Assembly (NCBI GenBank): GCA_944989445.1
Contig: CALYLW010000541.1
Coordinates: 248,001-312,000, forward strand
Source of the DNA: Ampullaceana balthica
Lineage: Eukaryota; Mollusca; Gastropoda; Lymnaeidae
Direction of reading: 5' to 3'
Length of the DNA: 64,000 nt
The position numbers and the translations under genes are program-made. Of this stretch, positions 1 through 10,689 are shown one piece after another. How positions within the stretch are numbered: position 1 is the stretch's first letter; each line of letters opens with the position of its first letter. The notes under the pieces were generated by a model, which was not told the DNA's origin, did no database searches, and worked only from the letters and a program-made list of their open reading frames with translations.

Positions 1-122
1 AAACCCCTCTCTGCACACCTATTATATGCTCTACTCCTCAGGATATTTTCTATTTAAAGCATGAAAATTTAAGTTTACCTTAAGATTTATATGGATTAGC
101 AATGCCACTGATTCACTTTCAG

Positions 123-2211
123 TTGAAGCTGGAATCGCCATATTTGGACACACTCAAGCAAGAATGCATATGTTTTGCGTGCAAGCAAGGGGTCAGAGGG
201 AAGAGAAGTGTGAGCCAAGGCACCCGACCAAATCAACGGTAACCATGTTTCATATTATCTAGAATATATAGTTTTATTTCAATTAATATAAATTTTTTTC
301 TTTAAAGTTTGAGTAACAAGTTTTTTGTTATATAAAAGTATGTCTGTTTTTAACACGATTTCATTATTTTATAATAAACTTATTTTATTTTATTTTACAG
401 AACATTCAAAACAGGTTGTCCTTCTTTTATAAATTTGCATTCCATGGATGGTATGCTGAAAATAACCACCTGCAACTTAGTACATGAAAACCAGCCTACA
501 GGACAAGAGGTACCATAGTGATATATTTTTATAAAATAACTCTGTTATATTTTTCAATTCAATTTTTTTTTAAAATAGGGCTTATTCCATGTACCCAGTA
601 TACCTTAGAATTAATTTTAGTGACAAATGTTTGTTTCTTTTAGGTTTCACGACTCTATCCTGAGGATAGAAAGGCCAAAATTTCATGCCCGTTGAAGACG
701 CTCCTCTCCATAAAATCATTTGCCAACAAGGACATCAGGGAGCTGGTTCACAAAGAGGAGGGAATACAAGTCTTCAGCCAAGATATTAAACATTGTTGTA
801 AGAGTTTACTAAATGAAGACAGCCAGGAGGAATCAAAGAGGGTGGAGGACATTCTACAACAGTTGCAGGCTGAGGGGGGGAGTGTTTAGGTTTGGGACAA
901 TCAAAAATGGGTATTTTAGGTTAATGTCATTTATGACACCTGAAATGATGCAAACTCTCAATCAGTTTCTAGAGGTGCTTGTCATGGACAGCACACATGA
1001 GATGAACATTAACAACTACCCTTAATTAAATATTCTGATCATAGATGGGGAGGGCAGGCCAGTATTTCATGCACCACTGGCATCCAAGGATGCACTTATT
1101 CTATCTTCATGTTTGTCTTTTTTTTGCTTTCGTCATTTGGTTCACATTGACGAAGACTATTTTTGTTGATAAAGACATGGCAGAAATATGTGTCATTGGG
1201 GCATGTCTGCCTGATGTCAACATTAGGTTCTGTTCCTTTCATACTGCCACGGCACTCGGAAAAGCACTGCAGCAGAGAAAACTTCCAAATCCCCAGATTT
1301 CTTATCTGCTTGATCTCTTTGCTGAGCAAAAGGCCTGCATTGATACATCAAAATATAACTCTCTCGGGGAGAGATCACCACCAGAGGTTGTGAATTACTT
1401 TGAGACCCACTGGTGGAACTGTCCCCAGCTATGGGGGACTTGTTTCGTTGAAGCCCCGACTTGTCATGCAGTACTACTAATGACGCGGAGGCTTATCATC
1501 AAAAGATTTAAAAAGGTTTTATATCCCCGAAGTGCTTGTCTGAAAGAACTTATTTCAATTAATGAAAGTATTATGCAAGCTAGAGATACCTCTGCTAGCA
1601 TAAATTAAATTTCCTTGCAATACAATACGAAGATGAATTGTGGTATTGTAGATCAGATCCAGAATGATCTAACTCCCTTTTTAGCAAGACTTGTTACTTA
1701 GCAATATATTTTGTATTAAAAAAACTCATCATCTCTTACTATGCTCTTTAACTTGACCTGATTTTTACATTTTGACTTCCTCAATACCTGGGTCTTCTAC
1801 CTACAATTGCACTGATCATTCTTGTTCTGGCGATTTCTATTATAAATTTCATTTGCCATGAAGGCATTATTTTTGCTTTTCGTGACAATCATGGCTTACC
1901 CATTTATCACTGTGACAATGAACGTTTTAAAAGTTTTTCTCTTGTCAATCCCTCTTCTTTAGTCACAAGTGATCAGGATGCCACCCATGAGCTCATCCGT
2001 ACAAGAAACTCCAGGACTCCTGAGTCCCGTTATCATCTCACAAGAGAATTAACAAAGGCCATTGACTCCTTCTTGCCTTTATTGGGTGAGCAAGCCTTTC
2101 AAACCGCCTTGTCTCATCTCAAAAGAGTTATCTCCCTCATCAAATCTGACCGCCCAGTATCTGTTATTGACCTTTCACAATTACCTGAGCCTTCTTCCTC
2201 CCTGTCCTGTG
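123..2211 (+). pseudogene. Decayed ZSWIM-type (MULE) transposase or transposase-derived gene
   Basis: Relic of an intron-containing protein of the ZSWIM/MULE class. Three spliced N-terminal blocks can be read: 123-238 (ends at CG|gtaacc), 401-509 (after tttacag) and 644 onward (after ttttag). They join in phase and give a FAR1/ZSWIM-like N-terminal region (FKTGCPSFINL, then CNLVHENQPTGQ). From about 920 to 1290 the DDE-type core appears in pieces: MTPEMMQTL, VMDSTHEMNINNYP, VDKDMAEICVI and a CSFH block. In this superfamily these surround the catalytic Asp residues. A SWIM finger is recognisable at 1823-1867 but two of its Cys codons are lost, one to Gly (ggc) and one to a stop (tga). The frame continues at 1855-2211 as DATHELIRTRNS and SFLPLLGEQAF. 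Frameshifts include one at a seven-G run near 874. Class assignment is from remembered motif patterns; it is clearly inactive. Confidence 0.75.
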
Positions 2212-2228
2212 TGTGCTGATAGCATTGA

Positions 2229-2345
2229 GGCTGCTGCCCTGTCCACTCTGTCGCTACCATCTTCCTCTTTATCCTCTGAAAGACTTAATGCTGCTTCCCT
2301 GTCCACTCTGTCGCTACCGTCTTCCTCTTTATCTTCTGAAAGACT
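2229..2345 (+). repeat. Two-copy 57-bp in-frame duplication in the ZSWIM relic
   Basis: A 57-bp unit (19 codons) rich in Ser and Leu occurs twice, reading LSTLSLPSSSLSSERL each time. Because 57 is a multiple of three, the reading frame was kept when it arose. It sits between the post-SWIM region and the PHD finger, where a low-complexity linker would be expected. Confidence 0.7.
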
Positions 2346-2394
2346 GCTGGACCAATATGTGGCTTTGCCAATGTTATACTGTCCCATGTATAAA

Positions 2395-2620
2395 CCCAAG
2401 GCAGGCCATGGCAGAAGCAATCATCCCGAGTCGCGGGTTCGAGCCCAGGTACTGGCAAGGCCCCTAGGGTATTGTGCTGGCCAGGCCCCTAGGGTATTGT
2501 GCTGGCCACACATTACCCTGCTGGTTAGTGGTGGCTAAAAACTTGTGAACGCTACTTCACTTGCCCCATAGTCCGCCATGGACTGGAAAGGGGGTCATTC
2601 ATGGTAAAAGAAGAGCTAAC
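2395..2620 (+). repeat. tRNA-like/SINE-like insertion
   Basis: A polymerase III B-box-like motif (GGGTTCGAGCCC) lies near 2436-2447. It is followed by a directly repeated 26-bp segment (gcccctagggtattgtgctg seen at about 2460 and 2487) and a longer tail. It breaks the transposase frame. A clear A box, poly-A tail and target duplication were not found, so the SINE call is tentative. Confidence 0.35.
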
Positions 2621-2701
2621 CCACAGGCTTACTATTCCAGACCACTTGAAGCTGATGATTTTGTCTGGGAGTGTGGTGGATACCACTTTACCGCCTCCAT
2701 T

Positions 2702-3000
2702 CTCTGTAACAGATCTTAAGTCAGCAGAGCTTATATCCTAAACCTTAACAAATAATGACATTTCCTTGGCTTTGATTGAAGAAATATTTGATCAGGAGGT
2801 ATGGGAAACCCTTCAGGTAAGAGTTACATATAAAAAAAGAGAAATATTTCGTTACTTGTAATTATTGTTTATATCGGGACAATGGTGAATACAAGACGGT
2901 GGAGTGCGAGGGGTGTTTGGAGTGGTACCACTACCATTGTGTTGGTATGCGTACACACTCCATACCCACAAAATGGTTTTGTAATAACTGCTGGGTGTAG
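2702..3000 (+). pseudogene. C-terminal PHD finger of the ZSWIM-type relic
   Basis: Frame 2833-3000 ends in a stop at 2998-3000 and encodes a complete C4HC3 PHD finger. CNYC at 2857-2868 is the first pair, ECEGC the second, WYHYHC supplies the His and Cys, and WFCNNC the last pair. The aromatic residue before the final CxxC is typical of PHD fingers, which usually bind histone H3 tails or related peptides. A preceding frame (about 2702-2817, ISLALIEEIFDQEVWETLQ) is one base out of phase, either a frameshift or an exon ending at cag|gtaaga. The same strand and direction as the transposase relic, and position downstream of it, suggest it was the C-terminus of that protein. Confidence 0.7.
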
Positions 3001-3950
3001 GCGAAGCTTTATGTATCTTGTAAGGATTTTTAAGTATACATTTTTTATGTATGTATATTTATGTAAATTATTTGTTTTTTGAATGAATTTTTGCAAAGTG
3101 TATATTTTTATTACATTGATAATTTTTTTCAAAATTTGAATGTGATGAAACAGCATTTTTAATTCAATAAATTTTTATTATTACTCATTTTTAAACCATT
3201 AAAACAATTGGTTTGTTATATGTGTATGTGAGTTTGTCTTGAATGTAATTGCATTTAGGTGATATAGTCTTTCAGACATAGCTTAATAACATTGGTACTT
3301 TTCAGATTTGGTACATACATTCTTAAGATCAAGGATTCATGCTATATATACCGGTTTATAATAAATGAGCTCTATATACTATAACAATTTTGAAGAAAAA
3401 AAAAGTTTTTGGTACCACCTTCACCTACAGGGTGCTAGGTTTGGGAATAATAATAATTAGCCTACTATGAATTAGTATATAGTTTTGTCCAACTATAGTA
3501 AACTTCTTTCCATTGTTGAATACAAGTTAATAAGACAAAAAAAGTGATTTAAAACATGCTCATTTTCAAATAGAAAAAAAATGGCTTTTATGGGGCAGGG
3601 AAGCTGTGTGACTTTATATTGGAGAGGGGAAGGTGGGTGAAAAATCAACAAACATTCTGTGATGTCATTTATGGACGACACCTTAGTATTAATAACTACC
3701 AATATGTAATGGAATATATGTTTTCTCAAAAGGTTAGCACAAAGAGAGTTAAAAATAATTTATTATTACAGCTATTAAGATATAGATTATTTTGATAATC
3801 ATAATGAATAATAATGTTCATGTTAAAGCTGTAGGCTATATAATAAGCCTATTTACGAATTCAATATAATAGTCATTAGCTATTAGCTTAACTACCTATA
3901 GATTAGTATGCTTCTAATTTAAAGTGAGTATAACTGTCACATTTTTTTTG
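3001..3950. other. AT-rich sequence without recognised genes
   Basis: Possible 3' tail of the ZSWIM-type element (AATAAA at about 3167), then AT-rich sequence. No splice-flanked coding block or terminal repeat was recognised. Confidence 0.5.
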
Positions 3951-4428
3951 CTGTGTGAATAATGCTTGACAATATTCCCACAGCTGTGTGAATAACGCTT
4001 GACAATATTCCCACAGCTGTGTGAATAACGCTTGACAATATTCCCACAGCTGTGTGAATAACGCTTGACAATATTCCCACAGCTGTGTGAATAACGCTTG
4101 ACAATATTCCCACAGCTGTGTGAATAACGCTTGACAATATTCCCACAGCTGTGTGAATAATGCTTGACAATATTCCCACATCTGTGTGAATAACCCTTGA
4201 CAATATTCCCACAGCTGTGTGAATAACCCTTGACAATATTCCCACAGCTGTGTGAATAACCCTTGACAATATTCCCACAGCTGTGTGAATAACGCTTGAC
4301 AATATTCCCACAGCTGTGTGAATAACGCTTGACAATATTCCCACAGCTGTGTGAATAACGCTTGACAATATTCCCACAGCTGTGTGAATAATGCTTGACA
4401 ATATTCCCACAGCTGTGTGAATAACGCT
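3951..4428. repeat. 33-bp minisatellite, about 14.5 copies
   Basis: Unit ctgtgtgaataacgcttgac followed by aatattcccacag. Copies differ mainly at aacgcttg, aatgcttg or aacccttg. Because 33 is divisible by 3, open frames run through it on both strands; they are artefacts. Each junction contains the perfect palindrome CACAGCTGTG, an E-box core. Confidence 0.95.
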
Positions 4429-5123
4429 AGCCTTATAATAATGCCTTATACTTTTTAAAATTACTTTACTTTACATTTTATGTTCATATTTTTTACCTGC
4501 CTAATAAAATTGGGCTAAAATGGCAGTTATTAAGTAAGTTATTTAATTTAAGTCAAATGTACACTGTGGCCCTTGGAGTGCTTACTAAGAATTTTAGAAT
4601 TAGAATTTATAAACTAGCATAGCAAATCCAGGTCCATAGCCATAGTTATTAGGTTTTTATCATGCTTAAACCTCAGTACCTAGTAATAGTAACGCTCTGG
4701 GCTTTAGATTGGCGTGGGTACTCCCGGAAGGAAAAACTATTGACTGAAGTCTACAGTAATTCACTGAAAAAATATTAAACATACAATGCTTCATTTGTTG
4801 CAATATCAAGTTTAGCAATCAATAAAGAGATGTTATTTGTAGGTTAACCCAACAAAACTCAATTTTTAGGCCTAAATTTATTTTTAAATGAATAAATTAT
4901 AAATGTTTATGCAGTTCAGGAGCTACTATTCTGGAATTCTTTAGCCTTGCAGGAAAAACTCAAGAATCAGAAAACTTTTCTTTTTTTTTAAATTTTAAAA
5001 CAGGGACATTATTTATATTATTTATTCAAGCAGAATTATGATCTGACTGTTTTCCAGGTAATACTCTTCCCTCTTGATACTCTCTAATTTCTATGCCGTC
5101 GCTCCAAACCCTAGGGTGGTTTG
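4429..5123. other. AT-rich sequence, nothing recognised
   Basis: Presumed intron or upstream sequence of the MGST3-like gene. I looked for the missing N-terminal MAPEG exon and did not find it here. Confidence 0.5.
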
Positions 5124-5590
5124 ATAAGAAAGAGAAAAAACATTACTATCATAAAACCCATGATTAGAAAGAGAAAAAAACATTACTACATCGTATCATA
5201 GAACCCATGAGAAGAAAGAGAAAAAAACATAACTATCATAGAACCCATGATAAGAAAGAGAAAAAACATAACTATCATAGAACCCATGATAAGAAAGAGA
5301 AAAAACATAACTATCATAGAACCCATGATGAGAAAAAACATAACTATCATAGAACCCATGATAAGAAAGAGAAAAAACATTACTATCATAGAACCCATGA
5401 TAAGAAAGAGAAAAAACATTACTATCATAGAACCCATGATAAGAAAGAGAAAAAACATAACTATCATAGAACCCATGATAAGAAAGAGAAAAAACATTAC
5501 TATCATAGAACCCATGATAAGAAAAGAAAAAACATAACTATCATAGAACCCATGATAAGAAAGAGAAAAAACATTACTATCATAGAAGCC
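5124..5590. repeat. 39-bp minisatellite, about 12 copies
   Basis: Unit aagaaagagaaaaaacatta followed by ctatcatagaacccatgat. One copy is shortened (near 5327-5340), and early copies carry insertions near 5175-5195. The period is divisible by 3, so long Lys/His/Met-rich frames cross it and should not be annotated as genes. Confidence 0.95.
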
Positions 5591-5973
5591 ATCACCAATA
5601 GCTCCACAACTCTACATCCTACCATAACACTGGCACTTCTCAAATAAGTATCCTGTACACCAATCAGAATGTCTACAATCTGTAAGAACTGTGTGTAAAC
5701 TGTACTGGTTGGCATCTTTAGTTATGATGTAATCATTACATTTGCAAATCACCTAGTGTAAGTTAAATGTTGCTTTAAATTATGAGGTATTTTATCCAAG
5801 GGCATAACTTCAACAAGGGACACTAATTTCTTCCCCGATTTGAGGAACATAAATCCTTTGTTAGCACTAATATGTGGAGACATGTAGTAGACTCTAGCAA
5901 CAACCCTTCACCACACAGCTAAATTTTGTGGAATCCAAAATATATAACTATTAACTTTGTAATTGAAAATCCT

Positions 5974-6025
<52 letters not shown>

Positions 6026-6542
6026 CCCTATTTTACATTTTACCCTATTTTTCTGGCCCGTTTCTATTACCAGATGTTACAATAAAGTGATAAAATATAA
6101 ACTAATCCTTTCTACCAGAAGTATTATTAAATTTTTCCTTTTGTCACCCCATAGTAATTACTGTATTTGGCTTATGTCCAAAGGAAGAAATAAAGTAAAA
6201 TGAATCCAATTTTTTTTTAATTAATTTTTTTGAATTTTTACTTCAGCTTTTATGTAGTTAAAAATGAATTTTTGTCAAATCTCACTTTTCATTATTTTAA
6301 CCCCACAAGAGAGAATAGCTTTCCTTTTTATACACTATAAGCTTACAATCAGTGACCATATCTATTGTATTCAATGTATGTCCACCATAATTTCTGAAAT
6401 GGTAAAACTTACAACAAATATGACTAGGGCAAGGTATGAATAATCCAAATTTTTAATTCAACACTGGTCGTCATAGGGTAGGCAGATATAGAAGTGTTTA
6501 AATTTATTTTCAATGAATTTATTGACTTATTATCTTCCCTAG
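5591..6542. other. AT-rich intronic sequence with an (AT)n tract
   Basis: Contains a simple (TA)n/(GTAT)n tract at about 5976-6024 and otherwise AT-rich sequence. It ends in the acceptor ttatcttccctag before the first visible MGST3 exon. Confidence 0.5.
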
Positions 6543-9198
6543 TACCCCAAGTTGTACAGTGAAACAAGCCATGAGTTCAACTGCATTCAACGGGCCCACC
6601 AAAACACGTATGTATTGCAAGCAATGACATCTTTTCTATTAAATGCTATGGCTATGTATTTTTCCTTATCTCAATAATTTTTTGTTATATCTATCATTGA
6701 TTTTGTGTTGTTCTTTTTTTAATTCAGGTTGGAGGTTTATCCACAGTTTCTTGGATTTCTTTTGCTTGGAGGGTTACAGTTGCCTGTAAGTTTTTATAAG
6801 TGTTAAGTTTAATTGTGAACACCAGCAATTACAGAATCATTCTTACGAACATTGTTAATGACAACATTATATGAAAACAGTTTTTAGTTATTTAATCTGC
6901 ATATTTTGTTTTATATATATATATATTTTTTAAATTTAGAATTCAGAGTATATATTGTTTTAAGTTGCTTTAAAATAATCCATTTCATAATGTAATCCTT
7001 CAACTGTATTTAACTAAGTGTCTTTTAAATCTTTAAAACTTAGTATTATATCTATCTGCTGTAATCTGCAGAGGTTGAGTGCTGCTTTTGGAGTAATCTG
7101 GCTTGTTAGCAGGATCGTATATGCTCATGGCTACTATACATTTGGTAAGGAACTTTCACTTGTGTTTGTGTTTTCAGATTTTTATTTGATCCTTCTTTTA
7201 CAATACAGTCGAAACCGGTTAAGTCGACGGCGTTGGGGTATGAAAAATGGCATTGAGTTAAAACGAAAACCAATATGGCGGCAAAAATATTAACATGCAC
7301 TTGAAATTTCTTTATATACATGTTGTGCGTTAATTAGTGATGGGACGATTAATCAGAATCGTATCGAAATATAAGAAATATCAATATAATGTTAAATTAT
7401 GTGATATATTATATTATGCGAAATGGAACGTCCTTGCGAGTATGATTTATGTAAATGAATTAGTGACTCGGTTCTGACTGAGACTGAGGCTCTAGTTTTA
7501 GTTCATTTGCTCGTTCGTCCTTGAACTTTATTATTTCATGCTATTTAATACTAATACTAATGATGTAATTATAATTAAAGTCATTATCTTAGTGTAAGTT
7601 AATTACTAATAAATACCAAGGCATTTATTTGTATAAGGACCAAGGAAAACAAACAATATTCAAATAAATATAGTCGTTCGCGCATCTTACTGCGCATGTC
7701 GAAAAAAGTCGCAAATATTGTTAATAATTGACTACCATTACGCTAGGACTAGTGTTTACCGTAGTTTCAACTATCGAACAACCGCTTACACTCATCTTTA
7801 AAAATATTTAGGCTTATTTATTTAAGTTTTAAGTCTTCGGAATTTAAATAATTTATTTAGCTGCAACTTCAATAAGCCGTAATAGCTTTTTATTTTACCC
7901 CGGAGTTCGTTTTTGTTGTGTTAGCGACGGTGACTTCAAATCGCTTTCTCCCTATTCCGGTATCTAAATAATATACACGTCATCACTTTTAGTCTACTTC
8001 GCCAACGGCTAAGGAATCCTAAATTTTAATTTGCTTAGTTGTCAAAGCACTGTACGGCCAAAGGTCACAGCTATTACTATTACTACAGCGCTCTAAGTGA
8101 ACTCAAAGGGGCAGGGAGGGGAGAACAAGTTACGGAGTTTTCTAGTTAGGGATAATGAGGGTGGTGGGGCGGGGGGGAAGGCTAGACAGGTCTTTGATGT
8201 TTATATAAAAGGAAGCCTCTTGCCTTGACATACCAATACAAGACCGCGAGAAGAGAGACCTTCCCTCCCCTTCCCCACTGTTAAACATCTACAGTCGGTT
8301 GGGGGGGAAGGAACATTTTTCTTTTTAAATTGAGTCAGAGCATGCCTTGGAAAATGTCGAGTGTAGCTCAACCCCACCCTATTGGGTGGGGGGGGGGTCG
8401 CCGTGTGCGCGGCGAAATACAATAATTCTGGCAAGTTAACGAGTAAAACATAATATGGTTTTTAAATAAATTCCATCTTAATATGACTGTTTACTCCGTT
8501 TTATCAGGACTTAGTCGGTATATTAGCTTATTACCAGGAGTTAATTTTATGTTGTGTTACGACAGAATACCAGAGCCAACACGCGAGCGAACGTGACATC
8601 AAAATCAAAGCGTTTTCTTAATAATAATATTCTGGTCTATAAATATAAAAATACACGTCATCCCTGTTTGTGGAGTTCGCTAGTGACTGATTTTTTAAAA
8701 AATGTATTCGCTTAGTTACCGAAGCATAGTACCAGAAGTAACAGTAACAGCGCTGAGCAAGCGGGCTGTGACGTCACCAGCAGACCCTGGTGAGGCAGAA
8801 AATTGGTCCCTTCCCTTGGTTATAAAAAAATCATAGCTAACATTTTCAAAAGCTGGTCATGGGGATCGAGATAACCAATGTTAAGTGGTAAATTTTAAGT
8901 GGTTTCGACGACTTAAAAAAATCGAAAAAAAAGAACAAGAAAATACTAAGACAAAGAGAGAATTTGGCGGTTCCAAAAAAAACACGTCGACATAATGGGG
9001 TGGGCGAGGTAACCGAGCTCGAGTTAAGTGGGTTCGACTGTAGCCTATAAATTTTGCTTGTGCATAAATCACCATAGTATATTTGTAATCTTTGCAGATC
9101 CGGCCAAGAGAAATCGTGGTGTCTTCGGATACATTGGGTTTCTTGGTCTGCTTGTCAACACAGTTTTGTTTGGCCTCAACACTACAGGTTTTATCTAA
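6543..9198 (+). CDS. MGST3: Microsomal glutathione S-transferase 3-like (MAPEG), 3' four exons
   Basis: Membrane enzyme family of the endoplasmic reticulum that conjugates glutathione to electrophiles and reduces lipid hydroperoxides. Four exons join in phase: 6543-6607 (cctag|...|gtatgt), 6728-6785 (ttcag|...|gtaagt), 7072-7144 (tgcag|...|gtaagg) and 9098-9198 (tgcag|... stop taa at 9196-9198). The joined product has about 98 residues. Diagnostic motifs are EFNCIQRAHQNT, followed by LEVYPQFL, then SRIVYAHGYYT and GYIGFLGLL. The hydrophobic stretches fit membrane helices 2-4 of this four-helix family. Family members have about 140-150 residues, so the first helix and start codon are missing, probably in an exon upstream of the window. 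The C-terminus stops at GFI, shorter than the vertebrate tail. No frameshift is seen, so the gene is probably functional. Confidence 0.88.
7206..9040. mobile_element. pogo-like DNA transposon derivative, non-autonomous, 1835 bp
   Basis: Left end CAGTCGAAACCGGTTAAGTC and right end (reverse complement) CAGTCGAACCCACTTAACTC are inverted repeats. TA flanks both ends (7204-7205 and 9041-9042), as expected for the Tc1/mariner/pogo superfamily; the TIR style resembles pogo/Tigger. No transposase frame remains. Inside, a segment near 7960-8100 is repeated in diverged form near 8635-8770 (cacgtcat, then gcttagtt, then cagcgct). The element starts 61 bases after the donor of the last MGST3 intron and ends 57 bases before its acceptor, so it makes up nearly the whole intron. 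Confidence 0.8.
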
Positions 9199-10250
9199 GC
9201 TACCATGACTTGACAAAAATAATTCAATTCTCATACATTTTAAGAAAGTAATAATTAATTCATTTGTACTTTTATTACAATATATATACATGTAATATAC
9301 AGTAGCTTTTGTTATTACTATTACACAAATAGATAGTTATTTTCTGTCATGTTCTTTGTGTTCAAGATTTTTTGCAATTTATTTTTAACATTTAAAATTG
9401 GTATCTTACTATTCCTACATAAAATAAAATTTGAGTCAATTGGCTCGAAATTCTATCAATCACTTGAAATTTTATAATACTCTAAAAATACGTGGATTGC
9501 ATAAATATCATTCAGAAAATGAAAAGCTGATTTTCCTAAAATTCTTAGCTTGGAAAATTATGTAAAATCTTAGTTACCTCCCTTTGTTGGCAACTCTTGA
9601 TTACAATATTTTTTTTCCACATTGCTAAAATTGCTTGTTACATGTTGATTTTTTAAATTCTGCTACAAAAGAAATATTAAGGCATTCTTGAATTAATGAT
9701 ATGCAATAATTGTACAACTTCATATGTTTTAAAAAACATATCTTTCGCCTATTTTTTAAGAAGACTAATGTCTTCAATTATTTTTGAAGATCAATATGTT
9801 TAATTAATACAAAACTAATTTGATACGAGTGCTGGTGTGCTCTTTAACTGATCAGTAATACATGTTATTTTTAAGCCTATGTGATTTCTATCACCGTACT
9901 GACTTCAAATAGTTTGACATACCCATGTTGAATTATGACACCAGCTGTTAAATTGTTGTCACTGGATGTTTTTAATGTATCTGTCAAACCTCCTTCAACC
10001 TTTGTTTTTTCTCTATTCTTTTATTGTGATTTTTTAATTACTGTTTACCGATATTCACATCTGTTACCAACTGATGTGAAAGCATTTGATATATTGTCAT
10101 ATTTCACATGCTTGAATGGAATAAATTTGAAATATCAAAGAAATTTTGTAATATTTATTCATTTTAGTTAATAAAGTAAGCTTAATAAGTTATATTTTCT
10201 TTTTACCAATATTTGAACCTGATTAAAATCAAAGGAACAAAATATGGGTG
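9199..10250 (+). other. MGST3 3' untranslated/downstream region
   Basis: AT-rich sequence after the stop codon. Possible polyadenylation signals AATAAA at 9423-9428 and 10170-10175. No other feature recognised. Confidence 0.4.
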
Positions 10251-10253
10251 AGA

Positions 10254-10442
10254 CTAATCAGGCGTATAGATAAGTAGATAGATGTCATGCAAACAGGGTA
10301 TGTATGAGCCTGACAAGACGTCACAAAACAACGAACATTTCGGCAAAGAGCCTTCTTCAACGAACAAATAGATAAAAACAAATAAAACTAATAAAATGAA
10401 ATTAAAACTTAGCTGCTTTAAATCCAGTGCCAAAAAGAGCAA
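10254..10442 (-). mobile_element. Penelope-like element fragment with hammerhead-like core
   Basis: Read on the minus strand, the stretch TTGAAGAAGGC, TCTTT, GCCGAAA, then ATGT...ACGTC (10313-10360) resembles the hammerhead ribozyme core that Penelope-like retroelements carry in their terminal repeats: CUGANGA, a short GC helix, GAAA, helix III and a GUC-type cleavage triplet. Here the first core C is T. A convincing helix I was not found and no reverse transcriptase is present, so this is at best a decayed fragment. Confidence 0.45.
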
Positions 10443-10689
10443 TAGGAGGAAGAGAGTAGTAGAGAGACTGAAGAATATACAAAATTGACACCATAAGTTA
10501 GTTAACTCATAAGTATAAGGCTATAAGTATAGTCGATTAATCTATTTTCGCCCCAACACAATATTCAACAAGTGACTGTCACGTATTCTTCAAAGTATCC
10601 TTTGCGATGGTCGCTAAATTGACAAGATGCCCCGATGCATACTAATCAACAGGGCAGCATTGGTTTAATTAATTGGGGTGTTCGGTTGG

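Noticed and set aside
3937..4410. 157-codon hydrophobic minus-strand frame
   Set aside because: Artefact of the 33-bp array; the apparent membrane-like repeats follow from composition.
5207..5647. 146-codon Lys/His-rich open frame
   Set aside because: It lies within a 39-bp tandem array whose period is divisible by three; no domain, and other frames are open too.
4429..6542. Missing N-terminal MGST3 exon
   Set aside because: Searched for a MAPEG first-helix block ending at a splice donor; none found here.
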